From: Pedobacter nanyangensis
GTDB lineage: Bacteria; Bacteroidota; Bacteroidia; Sphingobacteriales; Sphingobacteriaceae
Direction of reading: 5' to 3'
DNA: 64,000 nt
Assembly: GCF_003313505.1 (NCBI RefSeq)
Contig: NZ_QMHO01000002.1
Span: 377,976 to 441,975 of the forward strand
The notes below the pieces were generated by a model, which was given only the letters and a program-made list of their open reading frames with translations, was not told the DNA's origin and did not search any database. Shown piece after piece: positions 42,977 to 52,115 of the stretch (the stretch's first letter is position 1; each line of letters opens with the position of its first letter). The translations under genes were made by a program, and so were the position numbers.

Positions 42977-43942
42977 TTGGAAAGTAAAAAATCTATAATT
43001 GATTCGGCTATCTCTACACTGAAGCTCGAATCTGAAGCTGTTTTAAGGCTTATCGACTATATCGACGATGATTTTGTTGAAACTGTAGAGACTATTTTGA
43101 ATAGTCGGGGCAGGGTAATTGTCACTGGAATTGGCAAAAGTGCCATCATTGCGCAAAAAATTGTGGCTACGTTTAACTCTACCGGAACACCCTCCGTTTT
43201 TATGCACGCCGCAGATGCCGTACATGGCGATTTAGGAATGATCCAAAAAGATGACGTGGTACTTTGCTTGTCTAAAAGCGGCAACACGCCCGAAATAAAA
43301 TTACTGGCACCACTTTTAAAGCTCTCCGGAAATAAATTAGTGGCTATGCTGGGAAATATTAAGTCTGATTTGGCTCAACAGGCAGATTTGATCCTGAATA
43401 CCGCTGTTGACAAAGAAGCTTGTCCGCACAACCTGGCCCCTACTACCAGTACTACCGCACAACTTGCCATGGGCGATGCCCTAGCGATTTGTTTATTGCA
43501 GGCCAGAAATTTCCAGTCCGCTGACTTCGCAAAATATCATCCAGGGGGGGCTTTAGGGAAAAGACTTTATTTAAAAGCCGGTGATTTGGCCCTAAAGAAT
43601 GAAAAACCCGCAATAAGCGCCCATGCACCAGTTAAAGACATCATTGTTGAAATTAGTAAAAACCGTTTGGGAGCGGTTGTTGTTACTAATGGTAGTGAAA
43701 TTTTGGGGATTATTACCGATGGTGATATTAGGCGCATGCTTGAAAAACATACCAATCTTGAAAACATCAAAGCCAGCGACTTAATGAATACCAACCCTAA
43801 GACGATTGATAGTGAGGAATTAGCGTTACTTGCTTTAGAAATCATCAAAAACAACAACATTACCCAGATTTTAGTGACCAAAGAGGGGCACTATTTAGGT
43901 CTGGTGCATTTACACGACCTATTACAAGAAGGTATTGTATAA
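42977..43942 (+). CDS. kdsD: Arabinose-5-phosphate isomerase (KpsF/GutQ family)
   Basis: Converts ribulose 5-phosphate to arabinose 5-phosphate, the substrate of KdsA. A SIS domain (about residues 30-165) contains GRVIVTGIGKSAIIAQKI and LCLSKSGNTPEI, and His in DAVHGDLGM is catalytic in the family. AKYHPGGALGKRLYL links to two CBS domains (205-321). The start is a TTG at 42977 giving MESKKSIIDSAISTLKLE, because no ATG, GTG or other TTG lies between it and the upstream in-frame stop at 42956. manC follows after 21 bases. Confidence 0.93.
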   Translation: MESKKSIIDSAISTLKLESEAVLRLIDYIDDDFVETVETILNSRGRVIVTGIGKSAIIAQKIVATFNSTGTPSVFMHAADAVHGDLGMIQKDDVVLCLSKSGNTPEIKLLAPLLKLSGNKLVAMLGNIKSDLAQQADLILNTAVDKEACPHNLAPTTSTTAQLAMGDALAICLLQARNFQSADFAKYHPGGALGKRLYLKAGDLALKNEKPAISAHAPVKDIIVEISKNRLGAVVVTNGSEILGIITDGDIRRMLEKHTNLENIKASDLMNTNPKTIDSEELALLALEIIKNNNITQILVTKEGHYLGLVHLHDLLQEGIV

Positions 43943-43947
43943 AAACA

Positions 43948-43955
43948 TATATTTG
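43948..43955 (+). promoter_or_regulatory. -7 box of manC
   Basis: TATATTTG is an exact TAnnTTTG match ending 8 bases before the ATG at 43964. It suggests manC has its own promoter despite being close to kdsD. Confidence 0.45.
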
Positions 43956-43963
43956 CCTTGAAC

Positions 43964-45055
43964 ATGAATAAAAACAGGTACGCATTAATTATGGCTGGCG
44001 GTGTTGGAAGCCGCTTTTGGCCAGTAAGTAGAACAGAATTCCCTAAGCAGTTTATAGATTTTTTTGGTGTTGGCAAAACACTTATACAAAGTACTTATGA
44101 ACGTTTTCTGCAGATTTGTTTGCCTGAAAACATCTTCATCGTTACCAACGAAAGTTACGTTGAGCTTATCAAGGAGCAGTTGCCACAATTAAGTGAAAAT
44201 CAAATTTTGGCCGAGCCCATGATGCGCAACACCGCTCCTTGCATTGCGTATGGTTCATCAAAAATCGCTCAACTTGACCCCGATGCAGTAATTGTAGTTG
44301 CTCCGTCTGATCATACCATAGGCAACCAAAAAGCCTTTGTTAAATCTATAGAACAATCTATGGACGCGGCAAGCCAGCATAATTGTTTAATTACTTTGGG
44401 AATAAAGCCCAACAGACCCGATACGGGATATGGGTATATCCAATTTAACAATGAGATATTGGCTGGAAATGAGGAGATACACCAAGTAAAAACTTTTACT
44501 GAAAAACCAAACCTGGAGCTGGCAAAGTCTTTTCTGCAAAGTGGTGATTTTCTTTGGAATGCAGGTATTTTTATTTGGTCGGCTAAAGCTATTATCAAGG
44601 CTTTAGAAAGGCACTTGCCAGATATGCACGAGATATTTACCAGTGGTAAAACCTCCTATAATACACCAAATGAAAAGGCTTTCATTTCAAATGCTTACCA
44701 GTTATGCACAAACATTTCTATCGACTTTGGCATTATGGAAAAAGCGGAGAATGTTTACGTACTGCCCGCTGATTTTGGCTGGTCTGATTTGGGCACCTGG
44801 GCCTCTATCTATGAAATGGCCGAAAAAGACTACGTAGGCAATGCCGTAATTCCCTCTGAACAGGTCATGATGTACGATTCCTCTAATTGCATGGTAAACG
44901 TTCCCCACGAAAAATTAGTGATTTTACAGGGACTCCATGATTATATCGTTGTAGAATCAAATAATACGCTGTTGATTTGCCCACGTTCCGAAGAACAAAA
45001 CGTGAAAAATATTGTGGCCGACGTTAAGGCCAAATTTGCCAACAAATTTATTTAA
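43964..45055 (+). CDS. manC: Mannose-1-phosphate guanylyltransferase
   Basis: Makes GDP-mannose from mannose 1-phosphate and GTP, for capsule, O-antigen or glycoprotein sugars. The start is the ATG giving MNKNRYALIMAGGVGSRFWP; a TTG two codons earlier is less likely given the -7 box. The nucleotide-binding loop is GGVGSRFWPVSRTEFPKQF. VAPSDHTI, GIKPNRPDTGYGYI and FTEKP are the remaining signatures, and NAGIFIW the acceptor-site motif. At 363 residues it has the nucleotidyltransferase domain without the C-terminal isomerase domain seen in long bifunctional forms. rlmB is convergent. Confidence 0.92.
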   Translation: MNKNRYALIMAGGVGSRFWPVSRTEFPKQFIDFFGVGKTLIQSTYERFLQICLPENIFIVTNESYVELIKEQLPQLSENQILAEPMMRNTAPCIAYGSSKIAQLDPDAVIVVAPSDHTIGNQKAFVKSIEQSMDAASQHNCLITLGIKPNRPDTGYGYIQFNNEILAGNEEIHQVKTFTEKPNLELAKSFLQSGDFLWNAGIFIWSAKAIIKALERHLPDMHEIFTSGKTSYNTPNEKAFISNAYQLCTNISIDFGIMEKAENVYVLPADFGWSDLGTWASIYEMAEKDYVGNAVIPSEQVMMYDSSNCMVNVPHEKLVILQGLHDYIVVESNNTLLICPRSEEQNVKNIVADVKAKFANKFI

Positions 45056-45074
45056 CAAGATATTACTTAGGATG

Positions 45075-45097
45075 GTAGATCACAAATGGTGGTCTAC
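45075..45097. terminator. Hairpin between convergent manC and rlmB
   Basis: GTAGATCAC and GTGGTCTAC form a 9-bp stem with one T-G wobble and a 5-base loop. The right arm overlaps the rlmB stop codon. It may end both transcripts, but lacks a clear T tract. Confidence 0.4.
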
Positions 45098-45858
45098 TGT
45101 CTTTGTCTTATTGCTTCATACAAGATTACACCTGCGGCAACAGAAACATTCAAGGATTCAATTTTGCCCGCCATAGGTATTTTGGCCAGATGGTTGGCTA
45201 CCCTTAACAGATCGTTAGAGATTCCCTCATCTTCAGATCCCATTACAATGGCAGTGGGCATGGTATAATCTGGCGCATAAATCAAATCGTTTGTTTTCTC
45301 TGTACAGGCCACTACCTGTAAGCCACTATCCTGTAAAAACAAACACACTTTATGTAGGCTGGCATGTCTACAAACCGGAATGGAGAACAAAGCACCAGCT
45401 GAAGTCTTAATGGCATCGGCATTGATTTGAGCAGCATTTTTTAAAGGCACCACGATTGCGTGGACACCTACGCAGGCCGCAGTTCGGGCTATGGCTCCCA
45501 TATTGCGAACATCGGTTACGCTATCCAGTACCAATATCAGTGGCGTTTCCCCTTTCTCGTAAACGGCTGGGATAATGTCTTCAATGTTTTGATAGGTAAT
45601 TGGCGATACTACGGAAATGACGCCCTGGTGGTTCTTTTGCGTCATCCTATTCAGTTTCTCAACGGGCACCACACTCATCGGAATTAAAGAGCCTGACAAT
45701 AGAGATTTCAATTCAAGAAATAAATCACCCGACAAGCCTCTTTGAACATATATCGTTTCTATATCTCGCCCAGCCTTTATGGCCTCAATTACAGCCCTAA
45801 TGCCAAAAATAAACTCATTGTTCTCTTTATTCCTTTGCGGTCTTCTAAAATTATCCAT
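45094..45858 (-). CDS. rlmB: 23S rRNA (guanosine-2'-O)-methyltransferase RlmB (TrmH family)
   Basis: A SPOUT methyltransferase that methylates the ribose of G2251 in 23S rRNA. The N-terminal substrate-binding domain spans about residues 15-90 (FIFGIRAVIEAIKAGRDI, then KNHQGVISVVSP). The SPOUT domain has LILVLDSVTDVRNMGAIARTA in two parts, IVMGSEDEGIS and the trefoil-knot motif IPMAGKIESLNVSVAAGVILYE. It has 254 residues, and the TrmH group 3 match is good. dnaB is divergent, 185 bases away. Confidence 0.93.
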   Translation of the reverse strand: MDNFRRPQRNKENNEFIFGIRAVIEAIKAGRDIETIYVQRGLSGDLFLELKSLLSGSLIPMSVVPVEKLNRMTQKNHQGVISVVSPITYQNIEDIIPAVYEKGETPLILVLDSVTDVRNMGAIARTAACVGVHAIVVPLKNAAQINADAIKTSAGALFSIPVCRHASLHKVCLFLQDSGLQVVACTEKTNDLIYAPDYTMPTAIVMGSEDEGISNDLLRVANHLAKIPMAGKIESLNVSVAAGVILYEAIRQRQ

Positions 45859-46031
45859 GCCTATTAATGTAGTGCAAAAGTAACTATTAAAAGTTCAATA
45901 CTGGCTTATCCACATAAAATTGTTTACAACTCTTTTACATTTATAATATAGCTAAAAAAATCATCAGATTAGCATTCAAGTTGTTGACAACCTAGTTAAA
46001 ACTTCTTCAAACAATACGCCCTAATTTTAGT

Positions 46032-46039
46032 TACTTTTG
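46032..46039 (+). promoter_or_regulatory. -7 box of dnaB
   Basis: TACTTTTG matches TAnnTTTG exactly and ends 4 bases before the first dnaB ATG (46044) and 10 bases before a second (46050). Transcription from it would give a nearly leaderless message or favour the second ATG. Confidence 0.45.
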
Positions 46040-46043
46040 CTCT

Positions 46044-47606
46044 ATGAGCATGGATAACGAACAAAAGGGACAAGGCAAATTTTCTTTATCGGCCAGGAAA
46101 GGCCGATTGGCTAATACGATTGCTACAGTTGACAAAATACAGCCTCAGGCCACTGATTTGGAGGAAGCGGTATTGGGTGCGCTGATGTTGGAAAAAGACG
46201 CCCTATCTGCCGTTATTGATGTGCTTAAGCCAGAACTTTTTTACGACGAAAGACATAAAAAGGTTTTTGAGGCAATACAAGCGCTTTTCCAGAAATCAAA
46301 GCCTGTGGATATTTTAACGGTAACCACTGAACTGCGTACAAATGGGGCTTTGGAAATGATTGGAGGTGCCTATTACGTAACCTATCTTACCAACAGAGTT
46401 TCATCTGCGGCAAATATCGAATTTCATGCCCGTATCATCTCTCAAAAATATATTCAACGAGAACTGATCAGGATATCTACCGAAATTATCAAAAATGCCT
46501 ACGAAGACACTACAGATATTTTCGACCTATTGGATATGGCCGAAAAAAACTTGTTTGACATTGCCCAAAACAATTTGCGCCGAGATACGCAGAAAATGGA
46601 TGCCATTATCAAACAGTCTTTGGCCTCTTTGGAAGAACTGAGAACTAAAACCGATGGTTTAACGGGCGTACCTTCGGGCTTTACAGATTTAGATCGGGTA
46701 ACTGGCGGATGGCAGAAATCAGATTTGGTGATTATAGCGGCCCGTCCGGCAATGGGTAAAACCGCATTTGTACTGAGCTGTGCCCGAAATGCAGCCGTAG
46801 ATTTCCAAAAACCGGTAGTGGTGTTCTCCCTAGAGATGTCTTCGGTACAGTTGGTAAATCGTTTGATCTCTGGCGAAGCCGAAATTGAACAGGAAAAAAT
46901 CAGAAAAGGTAACTTGGCTGAATGGGAATGGCAACAACTGCACAGTAAGATTGGCCGGCTTTCAGAGGCTCCGCTGCTCATTGACGATACGCCCGCATTG
47001 AATATCTTTGAGTTTAGGGCAAAGTGCCGCAGGTTAAAATCGCAATACGATATCCAAATGGTTATTGTCGATTACTTGCAGTTAATGCATGGTAAAGGTG
47101 AAGGTGGCGGCAACCGTGAACAGGAAATTGGTAGTATTTCACGTGCGCTCAAATCGGTAGCCAAAGAACTCGATGTATCCGTATTGGCACTTTCCCAGCT
47201 AAGCCGTGCCGTTGAAAGCAGGCCAGGGCAAAATGGCAAGCGCCCAATGTTGTCCGATTTACGTGAATCTGGTTCTATTGAGCAGGATGCGGATATGGTA
47301 CTCTTCCTATATCGTCCAGAATATTACGGTATCATGGAAGATGAGAGTGGCCGTTCCAATGCTGGTGTAGGCGAGGTAATTATCGGTAAAAACCGTCACG
47401 GAGAAACCGGTATCGTACCGTTGAGATTTATTGGTAAATATGTGAAGTTTGCGGATTTGGAAGATAGTTTCCTCCCTCCTTCTAGTTTCTCGGCAGGAAG
47501 TGATAGTAGCATGATGCCTTCAGAAAATTTTGACAGGCCAGCTGGCAATATCATCATCAGGCCATCAAGCATGAACGATATGCCAGATGATGACCCACCG
47601 TTTTAA
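46044..47606 (+). CDS. dnaB: Replicative DNA helicase DnaB
   Basis: The hexameric 5'-3' helicase of the replication fork. The N-terminal helical domain (about residues 35-140) begins PQATDLEEAVLGALMLEK. The RecA-like domain has Walker A ARPAMGKTAFVLS, Walker B MVIVDYLQLM, and the DnaB motifs LSQLSRAVESR and KNRHGETG. The 520 residues include a polar C-terminal tail (PPSSFSAGSDSSMM onward) that is typical of Bacteroidota forms. The start is ATG 46044 or 46050, two codons apart. A strong terminator follows. Confidence 0.96.
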   Translation: MSMDNEQKGQGKFSLSARKGRLANTIATVDKIQPQATDLEEAVLGALMLEKDALSAVIDVLKPELFYDERHKKVFEAIQALFQKSKPVDILTVTTELRTNGALEMIGGAYYVTYLTNRVSSAANIEFHARIISQKYIQRELIRISTEIIKNAYEDTTDIFDLLDMAEKNLFDIAQNNLRRDTQKMDAIIKQSLASLEELRTKTDGLTGVPSGFTDLDRVTGGWQKSDLVIIAARPAMGKTAFVLSCARNAAVDFQKPVVVFSLEMSSVQLVNRLISGEAEIEQEKIRKGNLAEWEWQQLHSKIGRLSEAPLLIDDTPALNIFEFRAKCRRLKSQYDIQMVIVDYLQLMHGKGEGGGNREQEIGSISRALKSVAKELDVSVLALSQLSRAVESRPGQNGKRPMLSDLRESGSIEQDADMVLFLYRPEYYGIMEDESGRSNAGVGEVIIGKNRHGETGIVPLRFIGKYVKFADLEDSFLPPSSFSAGSDSSMMPSENFDRPAGNIIIRPSSMNDMPDDDPPF

Positions 47607-47619
47607 GATATTTTAAAAG

Positions 47620-47656
47620 AAAAGGGCTTATGAAATGTTTCATAAGCCCTTTTTTA
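47620..47656 (+). terminator. Rho-independent terminator of dnaB
   Basis: AAAAGGGCTTATGAAA and TTTCATAAGCCCTTTT form a 16-bp stem with a short loop, ending in a T tract, 13 bases after the stop. Confidence 0.88.
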
Positions 47657-47671
47657 TTTGTATTAAAAGTT

Positions 47672-47743
47672 CGTCATTGCGAGGCACGAAGCAATCTTAA
47701 AGCGATAGTATAATATCAAAAGTGAGATTGTGCTCCTATGACG
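47672..47743. repeat. TCATTGCGAGGCACGAAGC repeat with inverted partner
   Basis: CGTCATTGCGAGGCACGAAG followed by CAATCTT (47672-47698) faces a degenerate inverted copy at 47724-47743 (reverse complement CGTCATAGGAGCACAATCTC). This is the clearest copy of the family also seen at 33415 and 37701. Confidence 0.7.
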
Positions 47744-47760
47744 AAACGCCCTATACGAGA

Positions 47761-47787
47761 CTTACGAAGTTTCTAAAACTTCATAAG
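47761..47787. repeat. Palindromic repeat, TTACGAAGT family, copy D
   Basis: CTTACGAAGTTT (47761-47772) and AAACTTCATAAG (47776-47787) form a 12-bp stem with one mismatch and a 3-base loop, just after the end of the LOG-family gene. It is close in sequence to copy A at 7818. Confidence 0.65.
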
Positions 47788-47799
47788 TCTGAAAAGTAG

Positions 47800-48546
47800 C
47801 TAACTTGCTTTGGCATCTGGTTTTTCTTCGCCAAAAATCCACCAAGCCTTTTTAGGTGACTGTAATTTAAATATAGGTGCAGTTTCTTTATATTTCCTGA
47901 TATGACTTACAACCTCTTCAATATCATCGGTGAACAAAAGTAAATCCATATCTGCTGGGCTAATGGTCTTTTCGGCCATCATTCGCTCAATATGCAGGTA
48001 AATTTCATGATGGAACTCTTTTCCCATAATCACTATAGGAAATTTCTCCACCTTTCCTGTTTGGATCAGTGTTAGAGTCTCAAAAAATTCATCCAAAGTA
48101 CCAAAACCACCTGGCAGTACTACGAAGGCGTAAGAGTACTTTCTTAGCAACTCCTTTCTCACAAAGAAGTATTCAATGTTTACTGAGGTATCCAGATAGG
48201 GGTTTTCATGTTGCTCATGTGGCAGTACAATGTTACATCCTACAGATAAACCTCCTGCATCTTTCGCTCCCCTATTGGCTGCCTCCATAATGCCGGGGCC
48301 ACCGCCTGTCATGATGGTAAAACCTAATTTCGAAATTTCGGCAGATACTTTGCGGGCCATTTCATAGTAAGGATGATCTTCCTTGAAACGTGCCGAACCA
48401 AAAACCGTCACACAAGGGCCCACAAAATGTAGTTTTCTAAATCCTTTGTAAAACTGATAAATTACCCCCAAAACATATTTCAATTCCTGCCAACGAGTTC
48501 TGGCTCCTTTAAAAAAACTAACTTCTTCTTTTACAAACTTATTCAT
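47800..48546 (-). CDS. LOG-family nucleotide phosphoribohydrolase-like protein
   Basis: A Rossmann-fold protein of the LOG/TIGR00730 family, long annotated as lysine decarboxylase; studied members release free bases from nucleoside monophosphates. The start is the ATG giving MNKFVKEEVSFFKGART, 2 bases after the chrA stop; the longer frame overlaps chrA and has no homology. Family motifs are VTVFGSARF, MTGGGPGIMEAANRGA and VVLPGGFGTLDEFFETLTL. It has 248 residues. It is the last gene of a minus-strand unit with chrA and a TPR gene. The natural substrate is uncertain. Confidence 0.9.
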   Translation of the reverse strand: MNKFVKEEVSFFKGARTRWQELKYVLGVIYQFYKGFRKLHFVGPCVTVFGSARFKEDHPYYEMARKVSAEISKLGFTIMTGGGPGIMEAANRGAKDAGGLSVGCNIVLPHEQHENPYLDTSVNIEYFFVRKELLRKYSYAFVVLPGGFGTLDEFFETLTLIQTGKVEKFPIVIMGKEFHHEIYLHIERMMAEKTISPADMDLLLFTDDIEEVVSHIRKYKETAPIFKLQSPKKAWWIFGEEKPDAKAS

Positions 48547-48548
48547 CA

Positions 48549-49748
48549 CTAGATTATATAACCCAAAAATAGGCCAGCGAGGATAATTAATGCCGGGCTT
48601 ATCTTGGTAAAATTCAACAATAAAAATGTAGCCAGTACAATGCCCAAAAATAGCCAATTTAATCCAACTGGAGCGATCAACATTATAAATGCGGCAATGA
48701 TAAAACCTACACTTACGGCATTAATGCCTGAAAGAGAATATTTAATTCTGGATATTTTTTTCAAATCGTTCCAAAAAGGCACAATAAAAAGCACCAAAAT
48801 CAACCCGGGCAGGTTAATTCCCAATACGGCCAGCAAGCCTCCAGTAGCTTGTCCAAGTATTCCATATCCACCATGTTTCATGCCTAAAGCACCTATGTAA
48901 CTTGTAAACGAAAACGTTGGTCCGGGCAAAATTTGCTGAAAGGCAAAGCCAGAAAGAAAGTCAGTTTGACTGAGATAATGTTTCATTTGCACAAACTCGG
49001 TAAACATCATGGGTACCAGAACTTGTCCGCCACCAAAAATGAAAATGCCGTTACGATAGAAGTTCTCAAACAACCTGATGGGCAAACTAAACGGCGAAGT
49101 CCTGTTGATTATGGCGCCCAGCATTGCCATAAAAAGAAGCACGCCAATAAAATAGCCCAGTTTTTTGGGATTGATATTTGCAAATAACCGTACCCTTAAT
49201 TCTGTTTCTTCAGTAGGTGTGCCAATAGCCGAGGACACCATTCCGCCGATTAAAATAGCTAGTGGAAATACATAGGCCTCCCGCAATACCAATGTACCCA
49301 CCAATGCTCCTACCGCTAAAAAAACCGACACTTGGGTAGTCAGTACCTTTCGTCCTAGCTGGAAAGCGCCATAGGCTACAACCCCCAAGGCAATGGGGTG
49401 TATATACTCCAGTGCCTCTGCAAATTTATGCTTTTGATCAAGTAAGGCATACCAAATTGCGGCCAGTGTCATGATAGCCGCTGAGGGTAAAATCCAGATC
49501 AAGAAAGTGATGATGGCCAATTTCAGTCCGCCAACTTTATAGGCAATGCCCACTAAGGTTTGGGTTGATGCCGGACCAGGCAGTACCTGCGCCAAGGCAT
49601 TTAGCTCCAGCAATTCTTCTTCACTAATAAAATTGATGTTGTTTACAAAATAACGCAACAATAACGACAAATGCGCCTGCGCCCCGCCAAATGCGGTGAA
49701 CGTAAAAAAGAACACATTTCTGATAAATAATAGTTGTCGTTTTGCCAT
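48549..49748 (-). CDS. chrA: ChrA-family chromate transporter
   Basis: A long-chain CHR-family membrane transporter of 399 residues with two homologous halves and about ten to twelve hydrophobic segments. Each half has the family signature: FFFTFTAFGGAQAHLSLL and QVLPGPASTQT in the first, and GIFIFGGGQVLVPMM with QILPGPTFSFTSYIGAL in the second. CHR proteins can export chromate, but many members have other or unknown anions, so resistance is not implied. The LOG-family gene begins 2 bases after its stop, and a TPR gene lies 41 bases upstream, so the three form an operon. Confidence 0.9.
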   Translation of the reverse strand: MAKRQLLFIRNVFFFTFTAFGGAQAHLSLLLRYFVNNINFISEEELLELNALAQVLPGPASTQTLVGIAYKVGGLKLAIITFLIWILPSAAIMTLAAIWYALLDQKHKFAEALEYIHPIALGVVAYGAFQLGRKVLTTQVSVFLAVGALVGTLVLREAYVFPLAILIGGMVSSAIGTPTEETELRVRLFANINPKKLGYFIGVLLFMAMLGAIINRTSPFSLPIRLFENFYRNGIFIFGGGQVLVPMMFTEFVQMKHYLSQTDFLSGFAFQQILPGPTFSFTSYIGALGMKHGGYGILGQATGGLLAVLGINLPGLILVLFIVPFWNDLKKISRIKYSLSGINAVSVGFIIAAFIMLIAPVGLNWLFLGIVLATFLLLNFTKISPALIILAGLFLGYII

Positions 49749-49789
49749 TAACTTGCTTACCTGATCATTTCGTTGGGATGGGTTAATTG

Positions 49790-50125
49790 CTAGTCGTCTT
49801 CGTAATCTAAACCGGCAGCACTATTATATGCTCCCTGCAGTTCAGACAGGGCATGCATATCTCGTTTTTGCCTGGCCGCCTGCATGCCCGTTTGATAAAT
49901 CCGTATAGCTTCGTCCTTATTTCCAATTTTTTCGTAAAGCTTACCGAGGTGATAGTAAGTACCTACATAGTTAGGATGCTTCTCTGTTAACTCAAGGTAA
50001 TATTTAAGTGCATTTTCGGTATCGTTTTGCACATTATACTCTGTTGCAATGGCGTACAGTATAAAACTATCATTCGGATCGGCTGATAAAAATTCGAATA
50101 ACTTGGTTAATCGTTGGTTTTGCAT
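49790..50125 (-). CDS. Small tetratricopeptide-repeat protein
   Basis: A 111-residue protein made of about two and a half TPR units: DPNDSFILYAIATEYNVQND with TENALKYYLELTEKHPN, then YVGTYYHLGKLYEKIGNKDE with AIRIYQTGMQAA. No signal peptide or membrane segment is present, so it is cytoplasmic and probably an adaptor. The acidic C-terminus ends AGLDYEDD. It is the first gene of a unit with chrA and the LOG-family gene, 41 bases upstream of chrA. The partner is unknown. Confidence 0.82.
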   Translation of the reverse strand: MQNQRLTKLFEFLSADPNDSFILYAIATEYNVQNDTENALKYYLELTEKHPNYVGTYYHLGKLYEKIGNKDEAIRIYQTGMQAARQKRDMHALSELQGAYNSAAGLDYEDD

Positions 50126-50306
50126 TTTAATTCCTTGCTTTTTTAATTAGATTTGCAAAAATACAATTAAGGATTACATTCCTTGTTTGCACAAACAAAA
50201 GTAGAATTTATGGGTTCTTTAACTTTGTTGGCAAACATATAACAGATCAACCAGTGCAATAATTTAATTGACATAGCTGAATTTTACCTTAATCAAATAT
50301 ATAAAT

Positions 50307-51044
50307 ATGAAAATTCTAGTTTGTATCAGTAACGTTCCAGACACGACCACAAAAATAACCTTTACGGCCGACAATACCCAATTCAATACTGCAGGTGTAC
50401 AATACATTGTTAATCCTTATGATGAAATTGCGCTTTCTAGAGCCATTGAGCTTTGTGAAGGAGGTAAGGGCACCGTAACTGTTGTTAACGTTGGCGAAAG
50501 CAGTACCGAACCAACCATCAGAAAAGCATTAGCCATTGGCGCTGATGATGCTGTAAGAATAAATGCCGCTCCGAGAGATGCTTATTTTGTAGCTAAACAA
50601 ATTGCGGAATATGCAAAATCTAACGAATTCGATATGATTTTATGCGGCAGGGAATCTATTGACTACAATGGTTCTCAGGTAGCTGCAATGATTGGCGAAT
50701 TTTTGGACATCCCTTCTGTTTCTATCATTAAGAAACTAGATTACGATGGTTCTACAGCAACTATAGAACGTGAAATTGAAGGCGGCAAGGAAGTATTAAG
50801 CGTAAATGGGAAATTTGTGGCAAGTTGTGCCGAGGGAACTGCCGAAGCTAAAATCCCGAACATGAGAGGGATCATGTCGGCACGTACCAAACCGCTACAA
50901 ACCATAGAAGCCGTGAATGTTCCTGAAATGAGCAAAATCAGCAAGTTTGAAACTCCCGCACCTCGTGGGTCGGTAAAGTTAATTCCTGCTGAGAGTGCCG
51001 AAGAACTTATCGGCTTATTGCATACCGAAGCTAAAGTGATCTAA
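50307..51044 (+). CDS. etfB: Electron transfer flavoprotein subunit beta
   Basis: The beta subunit of ETF, which carries electrons from acyl-CoA and related dehydrogenases to the quinone pool. The N-terminus MKILVCISNVPDTTTKITF and the segment YIVNPYDEIALSRAIELCEG are typical, as are LCGRESIDYNGSQVAAMIGE and the C-terminal linker with IPNMRGIMSARTKPLQ. At 245 residues it has normal length. etfA follows 77 bases later on the same strand. No ETF:quinone oxidoreductase gene is within the window. Confidence 0.95.
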   Translation: MKILVCISNVPDTTTKITFTADNTQFNTAGVQYIVNPYDEIALSRAIELCEGGKGTVTVVNVGESSTEPTIRKALAIGADDAVRINAAPRDAYFVAKQIAEYAKSNEFDMILCGRESIDYNGSQVAAMIGEFLDIPSVSIIKKLDYDGSTATIEREIEGGKEVLSVNGKFVASCAEGTAEAKIPNMRGIMSARTKPLQTIEAVNVPEMSKISKFETPAPRGSVKLIPAESAEELIGLLHTEAKVI

Positions 51045-51121
51045 TCATTATTATGCAAACCCCTAATCGTTTAAACAGTTAAATTAGCAAAACATCCCGA
51101 TGGGATTTCAAATAGATTAAT

Positions 51122-52084
51122 ATGTCAGTATTAGTATATGTAGAACAAGTTGAAGGAAAGTTCAAAAAATCAGTATTCGAAGCGGTATCTTACGCCAAAG
51201 CCCTTGCTGATCAACAAGGCACCAGCTTAAGTGCAATATCAATTGGTAATGTTGCAGATAGCGAATTGAATGAACTTGGAAAATATGGCGCAAGCAAAGT
51301 TTTAAAAGTAGAAGCAGACCAGCTTAAGAATTTTGTAAATCAGGCTTATGCATCTGTGATTGCCGAAGCTGCCAAAAAAGAAAATGCAAATATCGTTGTA
51401 CTTTCTAACTCATTCTCCGGAAAAGGTTTGGCCCCGCGGGTTGCAGTAAAACTTGAAGCAGGCTTAATTGATGGCGCCGTGGAGTTGCCTTCCAGTGACT
51501 TTTCTGTAAAGAAAACCGCTTTCTCCGGAAAAGCTTTTGCCATTACTACCTTAACCTCGGCCAATAAGGTGATTGCCTTAAATCCAAATGCTTTTGGGGT
51601 AAAAGAAAACCCAACCAATATTGCCATTGAGGCTTTTAGCCCTGAGGTAAAATCAAGCGACTTAGCTGCCATGGTTAAAGAAATTGTACGTGCTACCAAC
51701 AAAGTATCTTTACCTGACGCAGAGATTGTGGTTTCTGGCGGCAGGGGCTTAAAAGGCCCTGAAAACTGGGGAATGGTAGAAGAATTGGCAGACCTTTTGG
51801 GCGCTGCAACCGCTTGTTCAAAACCAGTTTCTGATGCCGATTGGAGACCTCACTCTGAGCACGTTGGACAAACTGGTATTGCCATTAGCCCAAACCTTTA
51901 CATCGCCATTGGTATCTCTGGCGCCATCCAACACTTGGCGGGCGTAAGCTCCTCAAAAGTAATTGTAGTGATCAACAAAGATCCTGAAGCGCCTTTCTTT
52001 AAAGTAGCCGATTATGGTATTGTTGGAGATGCTTTTGAAGTAGTTCCTAAAATTATTGCAGCGTTAAAAGCACACAAAGGCTAG
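51122..52084 (+). CDS. etfA: Electron transfer flavoprotein subunit alpha
   Basis: The FAD-binding alpha subunit of ETF. The N-terminal domain ([20 protein letters not shown]) pairs with EtfB, and the C-terminal FAD domain has [25 protein letters not shown] and [16 protein letters not shown]. It has 320 residues, normal length. The 77-base gap after etfB contains a small ATCCC-GGGAT hairpin. It is followed 31 bases later by a bifunctional nuclease gene on the same strand, which may share its transcript. Confidence 0.95.
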   Translation: MSVLVYVEQVEGKFKKSVFEAVSYAKALADQQGTSLSAISIGNVADSELNELGKYGASKVLKVEADQLKNFVNQAYASVIAEAAKKENANIVVLSNSFSGKGLAPRVAVKLEAGLIDGAVELPSSDFSVKKTAFSGKAFAITTLTSANKVIALNPNAFGVKENPTNIAIEAFSPEVKSSDLAAMVKEIVRATNKVSLPDAEIVVSGGRGLKGPENWGMVEELADLLGAATACSKPVSDADWRPHSEHVGQTGIAISPNLYIAIGISGAIQHLAGVSSSKVIVVINKDPEAPFFKVADYGIVGDAFEVVPKIIAALKAHKG

Positions 52085-52115
52085 TTAACCATATTGAAGC
52101 GCTGATTTTTTAAGG

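Noticed and set aside
42972-42979. TCTCTTTG as a -7 box for kdsD
   Set aside because: It has one mismatch and overlaps the only usable start codon (TTG 42977), so it cannot drive kdsD from there.
48547-48657. Upstream extension of the LOG-family gene to 48657
   Set aside because: The extra 37 residues overlap chrA in another frame and have no family match; ATG 48546 fits the family and sits 2 bases after the chrA stop.
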